Below the pieces are notes generated by a model. The model saw only the letters and a list, made by a program, of their open reading frames with translations, did not search any database and was not told where the DNA came from. From Corallium rubrum (taxonomy: Eukaryota > Cnidaria > Anthozoa > Scleralcyonacea > Coralliidae), in contig OZ035998.1 in NCBI GenBank assembly GCA_964035015.1, positions 41,850,531-41,914,530 on the forward strand: a stretch of 64,000 nucleotides of DNA, written 5' to 3'. Positions 54,525 to 64,000 of the stretch are shown in pieces. Made by a program: the position numbers and the translations under genes. The stretch's first letter is position 1. Every line of letters begins with the position of its first letter.

Positions 54525-54770
54525 CCCAAACTTTCACGAGTGTTTCCAAACTGTATGTAAACACGGATAATGTTTTCAATTTCTTTTATAAAATACCTCC
54601 TCGAAAATAGGTATAACGTAAAAATAATCAGAGCATCAACACGTAAATTCTCCTTACACCTCAGAATGGCGTATGATGCTGGTGATGCGGGCGTATTATG
54701 GCATACTGTATGCCGCGTATGATGAAGCTTTTATGGCGAATAATGGCGTACTGGATGGCGTGGACATTTT
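54525..54770. repeat. Left inverted repeat flanking USP-F exon 4
   Basis: TTCTCCCAAACTTTCACGAG through AAAATAGGTATAACGTAAAA to a GATGGCGTA-rich stretch. The inverted counterpart is at 55755-55990. Confidence 0.65.
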
Positions 54771-54811
54771 CTCTATGTTTACATTTAACAAATATAACAT
54801 AAAGCTCCGTG

Positions 54812-54955
54812 CATATGTACTCTTATAAAGGCACGTTTGACGTCATTTGAACACGAAAGAAGTTGAGTAGAGGCACGAGGCGATAGCCGACTGCCTTTAC
54901 ACTTCTTTCGTGTTCAAATGACGTCAAATGTACCTTTATAAGAGTACATATGCAC
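54812..54955. mobile_element. Palindromic MITE, GCATATGTACTCTTATAAAG ends
   Basis: GCATATGTACTCTTATAAAG and GACGTCATTTGAACACGAAA are perfectly mirrored at the right end. Confidence 0.75.
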
Positions 54956-55451
54956 AGGAGCGGTATGTTTTATTTGTTTTATAAAATAAGAAGAAGAAAA
55001 ATTAAACTATTAAAAAGTGAGGTGTTTTGGAATTTTGGCGGGCTTTTGCCGGGCTGACGCCATTCTACGCCATTCGTGATCTCTGTTCTCTTATAAATGC
55101 ACGGAGCCCAGCCAATCAGAGCGTGCGTAGAGGGCACCTTATTTTATAAACAGTTATAGAAACACGGCTTTCAGTCAATCACCGCGGGCGTTCACCGTTC
55201 ACGTGAAAGCGGTTCACGGTTAAAATTGCCTATAAATAGAACGGATGTCGTAAATTCAGACCCCCCAATATACGCATACAAATAAAAACCACATGCACAT
55301 GCATATAAAGTTAACGTAATGTAATTAATCAATTAAGTTGATATAATTATTTACTTAAGAATCTTTGAAATCAAACAACTGGCCTGCTAGACTGAGCTTA
55401 TAGTACAATGAGTTGTACGTCGGTTGTCAAAGATTGTTGCTGAAAATGTTC

Positions 55452-58400
55452 TTAACTACTAGCATCAGGGAGGGGAATGACTGAAACTGGACATTCAGAA
55501 TGATGAAGAACATAATCACTAACACTTCCTAAGATAGTACGACGAATAGCACCCAAACCACGAGTGCCCATTACTATCATATCCACATGATGATCTTTGG
55601 CATATTTGCAAATTACCTCCCCTGGCTTGCTTGAATTCTCAGTTTCTGTTTTGTAGTTCTTTACCTAAACACGAAACAAACATATAACATTAGCAATTAT
55701 AGAATAACATTTTGAAAACAAGCGCGGCGATTGGTTGAAAGCCGTGTTTCTATAACTTTATGGAAACACGGCAAGGTCCACGCCATTCAATACGCCATCA
55801 TTACGGTGTAGTACGCCATCATATACGCCATTATGAAGAGTAAGGAGTATTTACGCTTTGATGCAGTGATTATTTTTACGTTCTATACCTATTTTCGACT
55901 GGTTATTTTATAAAGGAAATAGAAAACATTTTTTCCGTGTTCCCATAGTTATAGAAACACTTGTGGACGTTTGGGAGAACTCGAAACAGCGTGGAATTTT
56001 TCGTTCTCCCAAACTTCCACTCGTGTTTCTATAACTCTATGGAAACACGGAAAATGTTTTCTATTTCTTAAATATAGAATTTTTTGCGTCTTATGAACGA
56101 GGTGATTGGTCAGTTACCAGTCTTTATATGAGACTATGGAAACACGGTTGTGACGTCACGGCAAATTTGTTGGTCCTATGTTATAAAAGAAATAGAAAAT
56201 GTACGCCTGTATGTGCATGTTTAATATATATAACCTGATGCAAACATAATCGAGAGAGTTTGGAAGAATTCGAAAGTACTTATGTAATCGTAAAAGTTTA
56301 TACTTAAATGTATAGTTTAACCCCCTGACTACCGGGTTACCAGTTTAACCTCCTGACTACTTGACTATCTTCTCTTAACGAGTAAAATCGTCTGGCGTTA
56401 GCCAGAGTAAAATACTAAAGGTGCGCCTACATGCCTGCTTAGGAGTCAAAGGGTTAAACATATAGTTTATATTTAGCATATACCTCGAAGGTGAATAGTG
56501 CTTTTCACGCAATCTGATTGGTTACTCTAGCTCGGGATATCCTGCACTATTCACCTGCGGGCAAAACAAAATGGTGGACAGTTTTGCTTTATGTTTACCG
56601 AAGCAGGAGATTTTGTTGATAAACAAGGCTGATGTAGTAGAATAACGAGAGAAGTCAACAAAATTAGGTAGAAGAGTGTCCACAGGTATGTTTCTTTACA
56701 ATTTTCTAGCCATTAATATATTCAAAAGTTGGAAAAACTGTTTTGTCGACAAATATCGAGTACGCCGTCGCCAAGTGCCCAAGTTGCTAGCGGCCGTGTC
56801 TTGTATAAAAATACCGAAAATATAAGAATGTTAAACTTGTTATTTCATTTAGGCCTATGAGGTATATGCTAAAACAAAACTGTTTTGTCGACAAATATCG
56901 AGTCTTGTATAAAATACCGAAAAATATAAGTTAAGAATGTTAAACTTGTTATTTCATTTATGAGGTATGTAAATCATCAAGTGTCGGTGAATAGTGTGGA
57001 TATTCAACTCGCCGAAGCGGCCCGGTGAATATCCAGCACTATTCACCTCCACTTCGGTGAATAATTGTTAACTATAAACGTATAGTTTATATAAACTTAT
57101 AGTATAAACTATACTCTAATTATCGATATATATCTCCAAATAATTTACAATTTTGATGATCCTAGAACGTATAAGACTATTTGCGTTAAATGTCACTAGC
57201 CCAGACCTTTAACTTCCTTATCTGCATGATAAACCTTGTCTTTTTTTGTTTGGCTTGTTGCTCACGCTTGTTCCAAGCCAATTTTTTCTGGCGAGTTTAA
57301 GGCCAGACTTTTTTTATTTGTTGGATCACGGATTGACGCAAGATATTCGTTCTACGCATGCGTAGCTAATACGGGTCAGCCCATATTTCGCGAGCCTCGA
57401 CAACCGCCATTTCCGATCGTGTCTGAAGCTGATTAGCCTGCACGCTGGCCCGACTTTAGCCGTCCGCCAGGGTAAAAACAACGTTAGCTCTTCAATGTAC
57501 AGCTGGTGGAAATAAAAACAACACACAAAAACAGGTGAGCGGGGGGAAAAAATGTTCTGGTTTTTGAAAATTACAGTGCGGAATATCCGTAATCCAACAA
57601 TTAAAAAAAGTCTGACCTAACAGTAAAAAGATGAGCTGTTAAAATGAAAATTTGGCGACGGTTTCTGAAAATCCGCGGACTATTTCCGAAAATCTGACGA
57701 CTCACATGACACGTACGATAATAATGTATTTTTATATTTTTACCTTTAATTTTTAACGTGTTTTCTTATTAAGATTACTGTAATTGAGGAAACCTGTAGT
57801 GAAATTCCTTGCCACATTCTGTTGCAATATTATAATATTATAAGCTATATATCGTTGTTTGTTTGTGGCGAGTTCTCCCACCTTATTATCAACTTATTAT
57901 CAACTCATTATCGTGTATCAGACTATATAAACAGGACGGTCAATTTCTGTTTCTCTATTACAATGTTACAGATCTTCATTAACTATTTAACTTTACACTG
58001 ATCTTGATTCACTTTAAAAGGTGTTCGCGCATATTCCGTCGCTAGTAGCGTAACGCTCTATAATCAGGGTTAGAGAAACAGTCCTAAGGGCCCTAACCCT
58101 AAGGGCCCTAACCCGAAGGGCCTCCTGGTGAATTTATTGGTTAGTGAGTGGCTAAACTAATGGGGTTAAGGGGATAGGGCCCCCAGAGCAGCTCTATTAC
58201 CCCACTGACCGTTGCGGCACGCTAGAGTTGCTAATGATGGTTGATTAATAGTTATTAATGGAGGGGATTGGGGTGGAATCACTAATCAGTCAATGCGTGG
58301 CCGGAGATTTTTGCGTACAAGTGTATGTGCATAAACGAGAAGCTTGTGGGAGATTGCCGGCAGAGATCTTTCAACGCTTTACCCCGCACCAAACTTTCCC

Positions 58401-61400
58401 CTATTTCATCCACATTGCACCGTAAATACATAGTCAATCGAGATATGGTCTGGAAACTCAGCCAAGTCTTTGGTCTATCTTTTTGTTCGCCTTTATGCAT
58501 TTTTGTGCACGGTGCATGGTCACTGAACACATTGTATTTTAGTATAATGAGCGAATTGTCCAATAGCAACGTTTCAGTCCAATCACTCAACCGTGCTATT
58601 TAAATATTAATAAATCTAAAACAATGGATGTGCACGGTGTAAGGTACGGTTCAACATAGAATCACAGCTCATTATAGGCGCTTTGAAGTTTGCCGAGTTT
58701 CCAGATCATATCTCGATTGACCATGGTAAATATTGCTAGTCAAGAGAGCATAAAGGTAAGAGATGGAATGTATAGTAATTGGGGTGTAGTTCTATCCTAA
58801 TTCCTCTTAAATTATTTTTAGACACATACATTCCTATATATAGCGTAAAAACAGAATGGCGGAAAAAGTCTTAGGAGTGAAGTACGATCTTTCAGTAGAA
58901 AAACTGAAGAATTGTATTACAAGGACGTTTCATTAAAAGCTTTACTCAAGAATTGAAGACATGCAGTCAAGACGCCTCTTGAACAAAAAACAGTTTTATC
59001 TTTTCTAAAACGCTTGTCAGTATATATGATGCATGTAATATAAATAAATGTAATATAAAAAATATATAGTAGTTTATCGTCCCCGTGTGCATTCTTTTTT
59101 CGTACCGCATCACATATTTTTTCTTATTTTGCAGTTTGCACCAAAAATCTGTCTAATTTTCAGGGCCTTTTGCACCACCTTTCGGCCCTTATTGTGCCTT
59201 TCGGTATCTTTTGGAGCTTTCGGGGCTTTTCAGTTCATTTCGGGGTTTACACGCCACATTCGATGCATGTAGATGTTGTTTGGCGCCATCTTTTATCAAA
59301 GCATACTAGAAATACATTCGATTTTGGAGAACCCATCTTGAAAAAAATAGGAAGAAAAAAGTGCCCGCCACTCTCCTTCTTTTTTAAAGTTCGGACGATA
59401 AACTACTACCTAGACCCCATTACTATACATTCCCTCTCTAGCTTACCTTTATGCTCTCTTGCTACAGTATAACAGCAATATGTGCATATTAGTATGCATA
59501 TTGACAGGCATGTTATGGCAATAGAAGTATAGAATTGTAAATATGCTTACTCCTAAACTTTGGCATTTAACTGTATATGCATCTTCCAACTTTTGGACTT
59601 CTTTGATGCTAGCCTCCAGTTTTTCTTTCCATTCCTCAGAGGGAAGAGAAAGACCGCCTTGTAAAACAGAAAAATAAATTATATAATAAACAGCATAGCA
59701 TGGCGGTCATTAATTAAAATCCAAAATATTTTTATATTCCATATATTCCTTTTATATTATTTAACAATTATTCGCTGAAGGCGAGGTGAATATCGGTGAA
59801 TAATAACCGAGATGAAGTCGAGGTTATTATTCACCGATATTCACTGAGACTGAGGTGAATAATTGTTTTAGTATAAATACACATTATCGTACTATTAGGA
59901 ACAACATTTTCTTTAAAATTGGTAATTTCCTCATCTGTCGCATTGACAAATTGGCTGGCGGCCATTTTGAATAAACACTGTAGATGATTATCGAGAACTA
60001 CACCTTTTTCAGGTCGAATTCAGAAACTTCCAAACGAATTTCAGACACTTCCAAATGATATTCAGATTGTCCAAATGAATTTCAGACATTTCCAAATGAT
60101 ATTCAAATTGTCCAAATGATATTCAGATTTTCCAAATGATATTCAGACATTTTCAAATGAATTTCAGACATTTCCAAATGATATTCAGACATTTCCAAAA
60201 TGAAGCGAGAGGCTAAAGTTCGCTTGAACAGTAAATAGTTCGGATCAGCTGAGGGAACACATACACCTTTTGCCCTGCATTACTCAATAAAAAACATTCA
60301 ATTGCACTCGTTGAAATAACAATATCACTTTATTATTAGCGCGAAACGACATTCAATAACGCTTCTGTAACATCAATAGCATTGGTTACATAAAGTGCTA
60401 TTTTTATTTCAATGAGTGCAATTGAATGTTTTTCATTGAGTAATGCAGGGCAAAAAAGGTATATGTGTTCCCTCAGCTGATCCGAACTATTTACTGTGCA
60501 AGCCTCTCGCTTCATTTTGGAAATGTCTGAATATCATTTGGAAATGTCTGAATATCATTTGGAAATTTCTGAATATCATTTGGAAAATCTGAATATCATT
60601 TGGAAATTTCTGAAATTCACTTGGAAAGTTCTGAAATTGATCTGAATTATCTGAAGTTCGTTTGGAAGTTTCTGAATTTGACCTGAAAAAGGTGTAGTCC
60701 GAAGTAGCTCGACCAATCAGCGCGCGCGATTTTCAATAATCACCTGCGTATTTATACTATAAAAGCATAGTCCCTAGAAATAAATTGTCTGTAACTGACG
60801 CAGCCAAAGTCTTTGTTCACGTTTGTGCACTTTCACGCTTGCTGAACACATTAGGGCCATTTATACGGGAGAAAATAATTCGCGACTTAAATAAGACGCG
60901 ACTTACATAAGACGCGAACACACTCGTATAAACGGTCAATTTCTAATAAGTCGCGACTTATTTTCGACTATAGCTAGCTTTCAACCCTGTTCTTATTTTA
61001 GTCGCAACTTACTTTGTTCGCGAACAAATTGACCTTTTACACGAGTGTGCTCGTGACTTAAATAGGACGCGTCTTAATTAAGTCGCGACTTATTTTCTCC
61101 CGTTTAAATAGAGAATAATATATGAATGTGCGGAAATATGACATTTATTTCGAGTGTTGACTAGGATATCTCACGAGTGAGCAAAGCGAACGAGTAAGAT
61201 ATCACGGTCAACACGAGAAATAAATTTCATATTTCCGCACATCCATGTATTGTTCTGTTTGTATAGGTAACAGCATGGTTTCGAGTGCAATTTGGAAAAA
61301 AAACATGCATGAGTGAGTTTTTCAAAGACTATCAAAATTGCACGAGTCCGAAGGACGAGTGCTATTTGAGCTCTTTGTAAAACTCACGTGTGCATCTAGC

Positions 61401-62373
61401 TTTAGGCCGAATAGTTTTGACTAAGGTTGATTGTTGGATATGAATGTACAGTCAACAATCCTGAGTCAATAATGGTTAATAGAAAGCAGCCAAATAAGTG
61501 AAATAACTTTGTTATCCGTACTGTCAATCATTGATTTCTATAGCCACCTATGTTAGAACAAGGCATTGTTTTAACAATCACCTTGTTCCATTAGACAAGA
61601 ATACCATGAAATATTTTTGATATTACATTGTTGTATATTAGCATTTATCTCGTATCGTACGTTTACTCTAAATTTTTGTCTACAAAAGTGCAATTTAAAA
61701 TACCTTGAGTCTACGATGTTGATATTGGTAACATTTGGCCGAATTCATTTGGGTATACGAACGAACGAACGAACACACAGAATATACAGCGTTTGAAAGT
61801 TAGCTGCGCCCGCAAGCCAACTTTCAGGGCACCGCAATTGCACTCCTCTCAGCCAATCAGAATTGAGAAATTTTTCATGTATATTATTAATTATATAAAA
61901 AATAGTCCTATTTCCCTACAAAAATAGAGCAGTAAACTCTAATATGTTTCACGATAATCGTCACATGTGAGATTATCATAAATAATCACACATGTGAGAT
62001 TATCATTTTCATTAGTGGCGGAAACATCAATAAAACACTCTATTTTAATGGTCTTATTGTATTTTTGGTATAATAAAGCAATCAGCCAATATCATGCAGT
62101 GTTGCTGTATAACAGATTGTTTAAACACTTTTTTCTCAATTGTGTGAATAGTTAAAAAGTAAAACCTGCAATAATTGCTTTTATGTAAAAACCCATGTAC
62201 ATGTGGTGTATAATTACTGTAACAAATAAAACAGGCTAGATAAAACTACTGGACAGGTACAACTAAATATTATTTCCACTTACTTTTAAAAGAAAACATA
62301 TGTAAGTGAGGTGGCTCATGAGCATGATAAAGTATAACAAGATTGTCTGGCTTATGACAATACTTTACATACC
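55452..62373 (-). CDS. Universal stress protein USP-F (exons 2-4, 5' incomplete)
   Basis: Minus-strand exons found are 62284-62373, 59551-59657 and 55452-55664, with a phase-1 entry into exon 2, then phases 1 and 0, exactly as in the paralogs. Exon 2 gives (W)YVKYCHKPDNLVILYHAHEP and then an HLHMFSFK segment. Exon 3 is a charged helix (SEEWKEKLEASIKEVQKLED). Exon 4 starts VKNYKTETENSSKPGEVICK and contains GTRGLGAIRRTILGS, a complete nucleotide loop, followed by DYVLHHSECPVSVIPLPDAS. Exon 1 with the AVDxS strand was searched for up to the window end and not found. It probably lies beyond 64000, as first introns in this cluster run to 5.2 kb. Exon lengths 90 and 107 equal those of D and E, but the loop is closer to USP-B. 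Its last exon is flanked by an inverted repeat pair. Confidence 0.9.
55755..55990. repeat. Right inverted repeat flanking USP-F exon 4
   Basis: Complement of 54525-54770 at roughly 85 percent by eye, including ACGTTCTATACCTATTTTCG and a TACGCCATCA-rich stretch. Extra fragments of the same element (GCCGTGTTTCTATAACT) continue to about 56150. Confidence 0.65.
56330..56458. mobile_element. MITE with CCCCTGACT/AGTCAAAGGG ends
   Basis: TTTAACCCCCTGACTACCGG on the left and AGGAGTCAAAGGGTTAAA on the right, similar to the CCCTTTCACTCCC-ended element at 22659-22780. The interior contains a GTCTGGCGTTAGCCAGA hairpin. Confidence 0.55.
56490..57065. mobile_element. Dispersed element with GTGAATA ends, copy 2 (uninterrupted)
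   Basis: Near-identical to 39543-40678 minus its 661-bp insertion. It contains a single GCCGTGTC at about 56792, so it preserves the pre-insertion site. It has its own internal duplication of the GTCGACAAATATCGAGT region. Confidence 0.7.
57301..57617. mobile_element. Harbinger-like MITE with TAA TSD
   Basis: GGCCAGACTTTTTTTATTTG and the complement of GGTCAGACTTTTTTTAATTG, both running on into TTGGAT. TAA at 57298-57300 and 57618-57620. The open frame inside is not recognisable as a protein. Confidence 0.75.
57621..58428. other. USP-F intron 3 stretch without recognised gene
   Basis: Includes repeated CCCTAAGGGCC at 58083-58115. No exon or element end identified. Confidence 0.35.
58429..58725. 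mobile_element. CATAG-ended MITE with 7-bp TSD, copy 2
   Basis: CATAGTCAATCGAGATATGG at the left, mirrored at the right (ending GATTGACCATG). The exact 7-bp TSD GTAAATA occupies 58422-58428 and 58726-58732. Homologous to 16981-17261. Confidence 0.78.
58726..59550. other. USP-F intron 3 stretch without recognised gene
   Basis: AT-rich, with a TTTCGG-rich piece at 59180-59260. No feature identified. Confidence 0.35.
59762..59868. mobile_element. Short palindrome with GTGAATAATTGT ends
   Basis: ACAATTATTCGCTGAAGGCG and GAATATCGGTGAATAATAAC are mirrored. Its ends match the right terminus of the elements at 40678 and 57065. Confidence 0.65.
59998..60697. mobile_element. 700-bp foldback element with minisatellite arms
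   Basis: CTACACCTTTTTCAGGTC is mirrored at the right end. Each arm then carries about nine imperfect units of CCAAATGATATTCAGACATT-type sequence (17-20 bp), then AATGAAGCGAGAGGCT, GATCAGCTGAGGGAACACAT and TTACTCAATAAAAAACATTC, all mirrored. The loop is about 60330-60390. No coding capacity and no clear TSD. Confidence 0.8.
60766..60851. mobile_element. CATAG-ended MITE, partial copy 3 (left half)
   Basis: CATAGTCCCTAGAAATAAATT through GCTGAACACATT matches 16981-17061. Homology resumes at about 62058-62115 (TTGTATTTTTGGTATAAT). About 1.2 kb of other repeats (60853-62050) seems inserted between the halves. Confidence 0.55.
60853..61110. mobile_element. Palindromic MITE, ACGGGAGAAAATAA arms
   Basis: ACGGGAGAAAATAATTCGCG and TTAAATAAGACGCG are mirrored at 61060-61110. 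Several TCGCGACTTA words inside. Confidence 0.65.
61115..61260. mobile_element. Palindromic MITE, ATGAATGTGCGGAAATATGA arms
   Basis: ATGTGCGGAAATATGACATT, TCGAGTGTTGAC and GATATCTCACGAG are mirrored around AAAGCGAACGAG. Further short hairpins (61280-61390, 61790-62045) follow. Confidence 0.65.
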
Positions 62374-62565
62374 CTAAAAAAAGTTTGAAATTAAGTTCGA
62401 TACCAATGACACATTCTGTACTTATAATACTGTATAAGAAGTCAGGATCTATTTTTTAGCTATGAAATTAATAAGTTAATAGTTTGACAAAGTATTTTTT
62501 TATAAGTTTATTATATACTTCTACGTAATATTTAAAACATGAGCAGCAGTGTTTTATCAGATTTA

Positions 62566-62703
62566 GACTATGGGCACACGGTAACGTTTCCAAGCGTTTT
62601 CGTATTGTTTCAACTTTCAAGTAATGAGCTGATTGTTCTCGATTCCCTTGAGAACAGTAAACAATACGAGAACGCTCGGAAACGTTACCGTGTGCACATA
62701 GCC
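62566..62703. mobile_element. Harbinger-like MITE with TTA TSD
   Basis: GACTATGGGCACACGGTAAC and the complement of GGCTATGTGCACACGGTAAC, flanked by TTA at 62563-62565 and 62704-62706. It resembles the 10740-10880 family in layout, including an interior TATTGTTTCA and AATGAG word. Confidence 0.75.
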
Positions 62704-62784
62704 TTAAAACACGAGGCGATAGCCGAGTGTTTTAGATCTGATAAAAAACGTACTGCGTAAGCTTAGTTAAATAGCTTCAAAAAC

Positions 62785-62890
62785 GACCCATTTGGTAAGT
62801 TCATTGGCGTAGTAAGTTTGAAAAATAACGTTGTCTAAGCCGAGAAAATCAAAGCTAAAGTTTATGTAAATCAGGAGGGTTCTTTATCAG
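62785..62890. repeat. Dispersed repeat shared with 53905-54020
   Basis: Second copy of the ATTTGGTAAGTTCATTGGCG repeat, preceded by a CGAGGCGATAGCCGAG palindrome. Confidence 0.65.
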
Positions 62891-62979
62891 ATAAATAAAA
62901 CCACAGACATCACATGGTACTGATTTCGTTTGTGTTTTCCTAATGACTTATTAATGAATGGTTTTTGAAGTTATGTTAA

Positions 62980-63365
62980 TATAGGGACCGTTCACAAAAT
63001 ACGTGTCGCTTTGGGGTGGGGTGGGGGTGGAGGTGGTGGTGTTTGTCGAAGCGTCACATAACGTCACAAGTGGGGGGGGGGGGGTTATAACAAACACAGT
63101 CACGTGACGGACAGACTGAAAATGTAAGTACTCTTTTTAATACACTGTTGGTGAGAAAAGTACCTCTTTTTAATACACTGTTGGTGAGAAAAGTACATCT
63201 ATAACGTGAGTCAGAATCAAATTATTCTGTTTTATATTGGTGTGTGTGTGCAGGGGGGGGGGAGGTTAGCCCAAAGTCCCGTATTATCGAAGGGGGTAGT
63301 TACATCTGTCACACAGCATCACAAGGGAGAGGGGTGGGGTAAAAAATCCGTGAAAACACCGTCAC
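62980..63365. repeat. G-rich region with local duplication
   Basis: GGGACCGTTCACAAAATACG followed by G-rich tracts, a tandem pair of TTTTTAATACACTGTTGGTG at 63138 and 63167, and CACATATTTTGTGATATA. Probably a decayed transposon end. No gene. Confidence 0.5.
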
Positions 63366-63439
63366 ATATTTTGTGATATATTTGTTACGTTGACCACCTG
63401 AAAATTCAATAGGAATTGCTATAATTTTGGCCCAAATTC

Positions 63440-63620
63440 TTATTAAAATTCTTATATTAAGTATATCTTATAGGTATTCCTATAGGATTGAGAATTTCTT
63501 ATAGGAATTCCTATTGGATATCCTATAGGAAATTTATTCCTATAATTAGATTTTGGCCCAAGCTACCATGTATATAGGAAATGCCATACTCTATAAAAAT
63601 TCCTATAGGATTTTTTATAG
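63440..63620. repeat. Cluster of CCTATAGGA palindromic words
   Basis: TCCTATAGGA or close variants recur about seven times within 180 bp, and ATTTTGGCCCAA(A/G) occurs on both sides. Confidence 0.6.
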
Positions 63621-63721
63621 AGTTACTTGTTCTGAGATTCGCACCTGACCTCTCATTTTCACAAAACCAACACTATTGTTATAAAAGTAGCATGCTGCGT
63701 AGGCAGTGTAGAAACAACAAT

Positions 63722-63880
63722 CGAAATATCGCAAGGTTAGATATACAGTCTGCTGAAACAGAGAATGTAGGAGTCTAACGTTTCGAGCGAAGGCCCTTAA
63801 TTCATCAGAGAGCCTTCGCTTGAAACGTTAGACTCCTACGTTCTCTGTTTCGGCAGTATATCTAACTTTGCTATATTTCA
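63722..63880. mobile_element. Palindromic MITE, TAGATATAC arms
   Basis: GTTAGATATACAGTCTGCTG and AGTCTAACGTTTCGAGCGAA are mirrored around a CCTTAATTCATCAG loop. Confidence 0.7.
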
Positions 63881-64000
63881 ACACTATATTGTTGTTCATT
63901 TAGTATAAATGTAATAATGTATAACATATATACTATAAGTCATTGATACATTAATTTGACACTTAGACAAGGAATGAAAGGAAACAACTGGGAGCTAATC

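Noticed and set aside
57236-57526. Open frames on both strands near 57300-57500
   Set aside because: They lie in and across the boundary of a TAA-flanked MITE and show no protein similarity I can recognise.

Overview
The window looks like nuclear DNA of an invertebrate animal, most likely a cnidarian and probably an anthozoan. It is AT-rich, has spliced genes with short coding exons and long introns, and is crowded with MITEs, short palindromic transposons and microsatellites. The LINE remnants carry the reverse-transcriptase tails commonly met in coral and anemone genomes. No prokaryotic genes, no CRISPR array and no LTR, retroviral or Polinton element was recognised.

The host content is a cluster of six single-domain universal stress protein (USP) genes, named here USP-A to USP-F. 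I assembled them exon by exon from reading frame, GT-AG splice sites and mutual homology. Order and strand are: A (minus, 5257-12174), B (plus, 13841-17910), C (plus, 20347-27146), D (minus, 31381-36491), E (minus, 42896-51061) and F (minus, 55452 to at least 62373, first exon outside the window). All share one architecture. Exon 1 carries the first beta strand with the AVDxS-type motif. Two middle exons follow. Exon 4 carries the nucleotide-binding loop G-x2-G-x9-G-S and the last strand. Intron phases are 1, 1 and 0 wherever visible. A and B are divergent over about 1.7 kb, B and C are in tandem, C and D converge, and D, E and F are in tandem. D and E are the most recent duplicates.

Almost everything else is mobile-element debris. 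Where ends and target-site duplications (TSDs) can be read, these are: hAT-type MITEs with 8-bp TSDs (7672-8039, 19737-19938, 44315-44659, and a 56-bp one at 25345-25400); Harbinger-like MITEs flanked by TTA or TAA (10740-11260, 14594-15037, 32965-33176, 43200-43488, 57301-57617, 62566-62703); elements with 9-bp TSDs (2526-4726 and a 57-bp one at 12937-12993); a CATAG-ended family with 7-bp TSDs (16981-17261, 58429-58725); a trio of TA-flanked MITEs, one inserted into its own kind (51297-52235); a tRNA-derived SINE with a 14-bp TSD (27961-28110); and LINE 3' fragments. Two foldback elements (2526-4726 and 59998-60697) have arms built partly of short tandem repeats.

The USP proteins are predicted small, soluble, ATP-binding alpha/beta proteins. 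Their paralogy and linkage suggest a family expanded by tandem duplication. Nothing in the DNA reveals their ligands or what induces them. The most noteworthy observations are the USP cluster itself, the two minisatellite-armed foldbacks (one with a duplicated 25-codon exon-like frame), the self-nested MITE, a pre-insertion site preserved in a second repeat copy, and a LINE that starts right at a USP-E splice donor.
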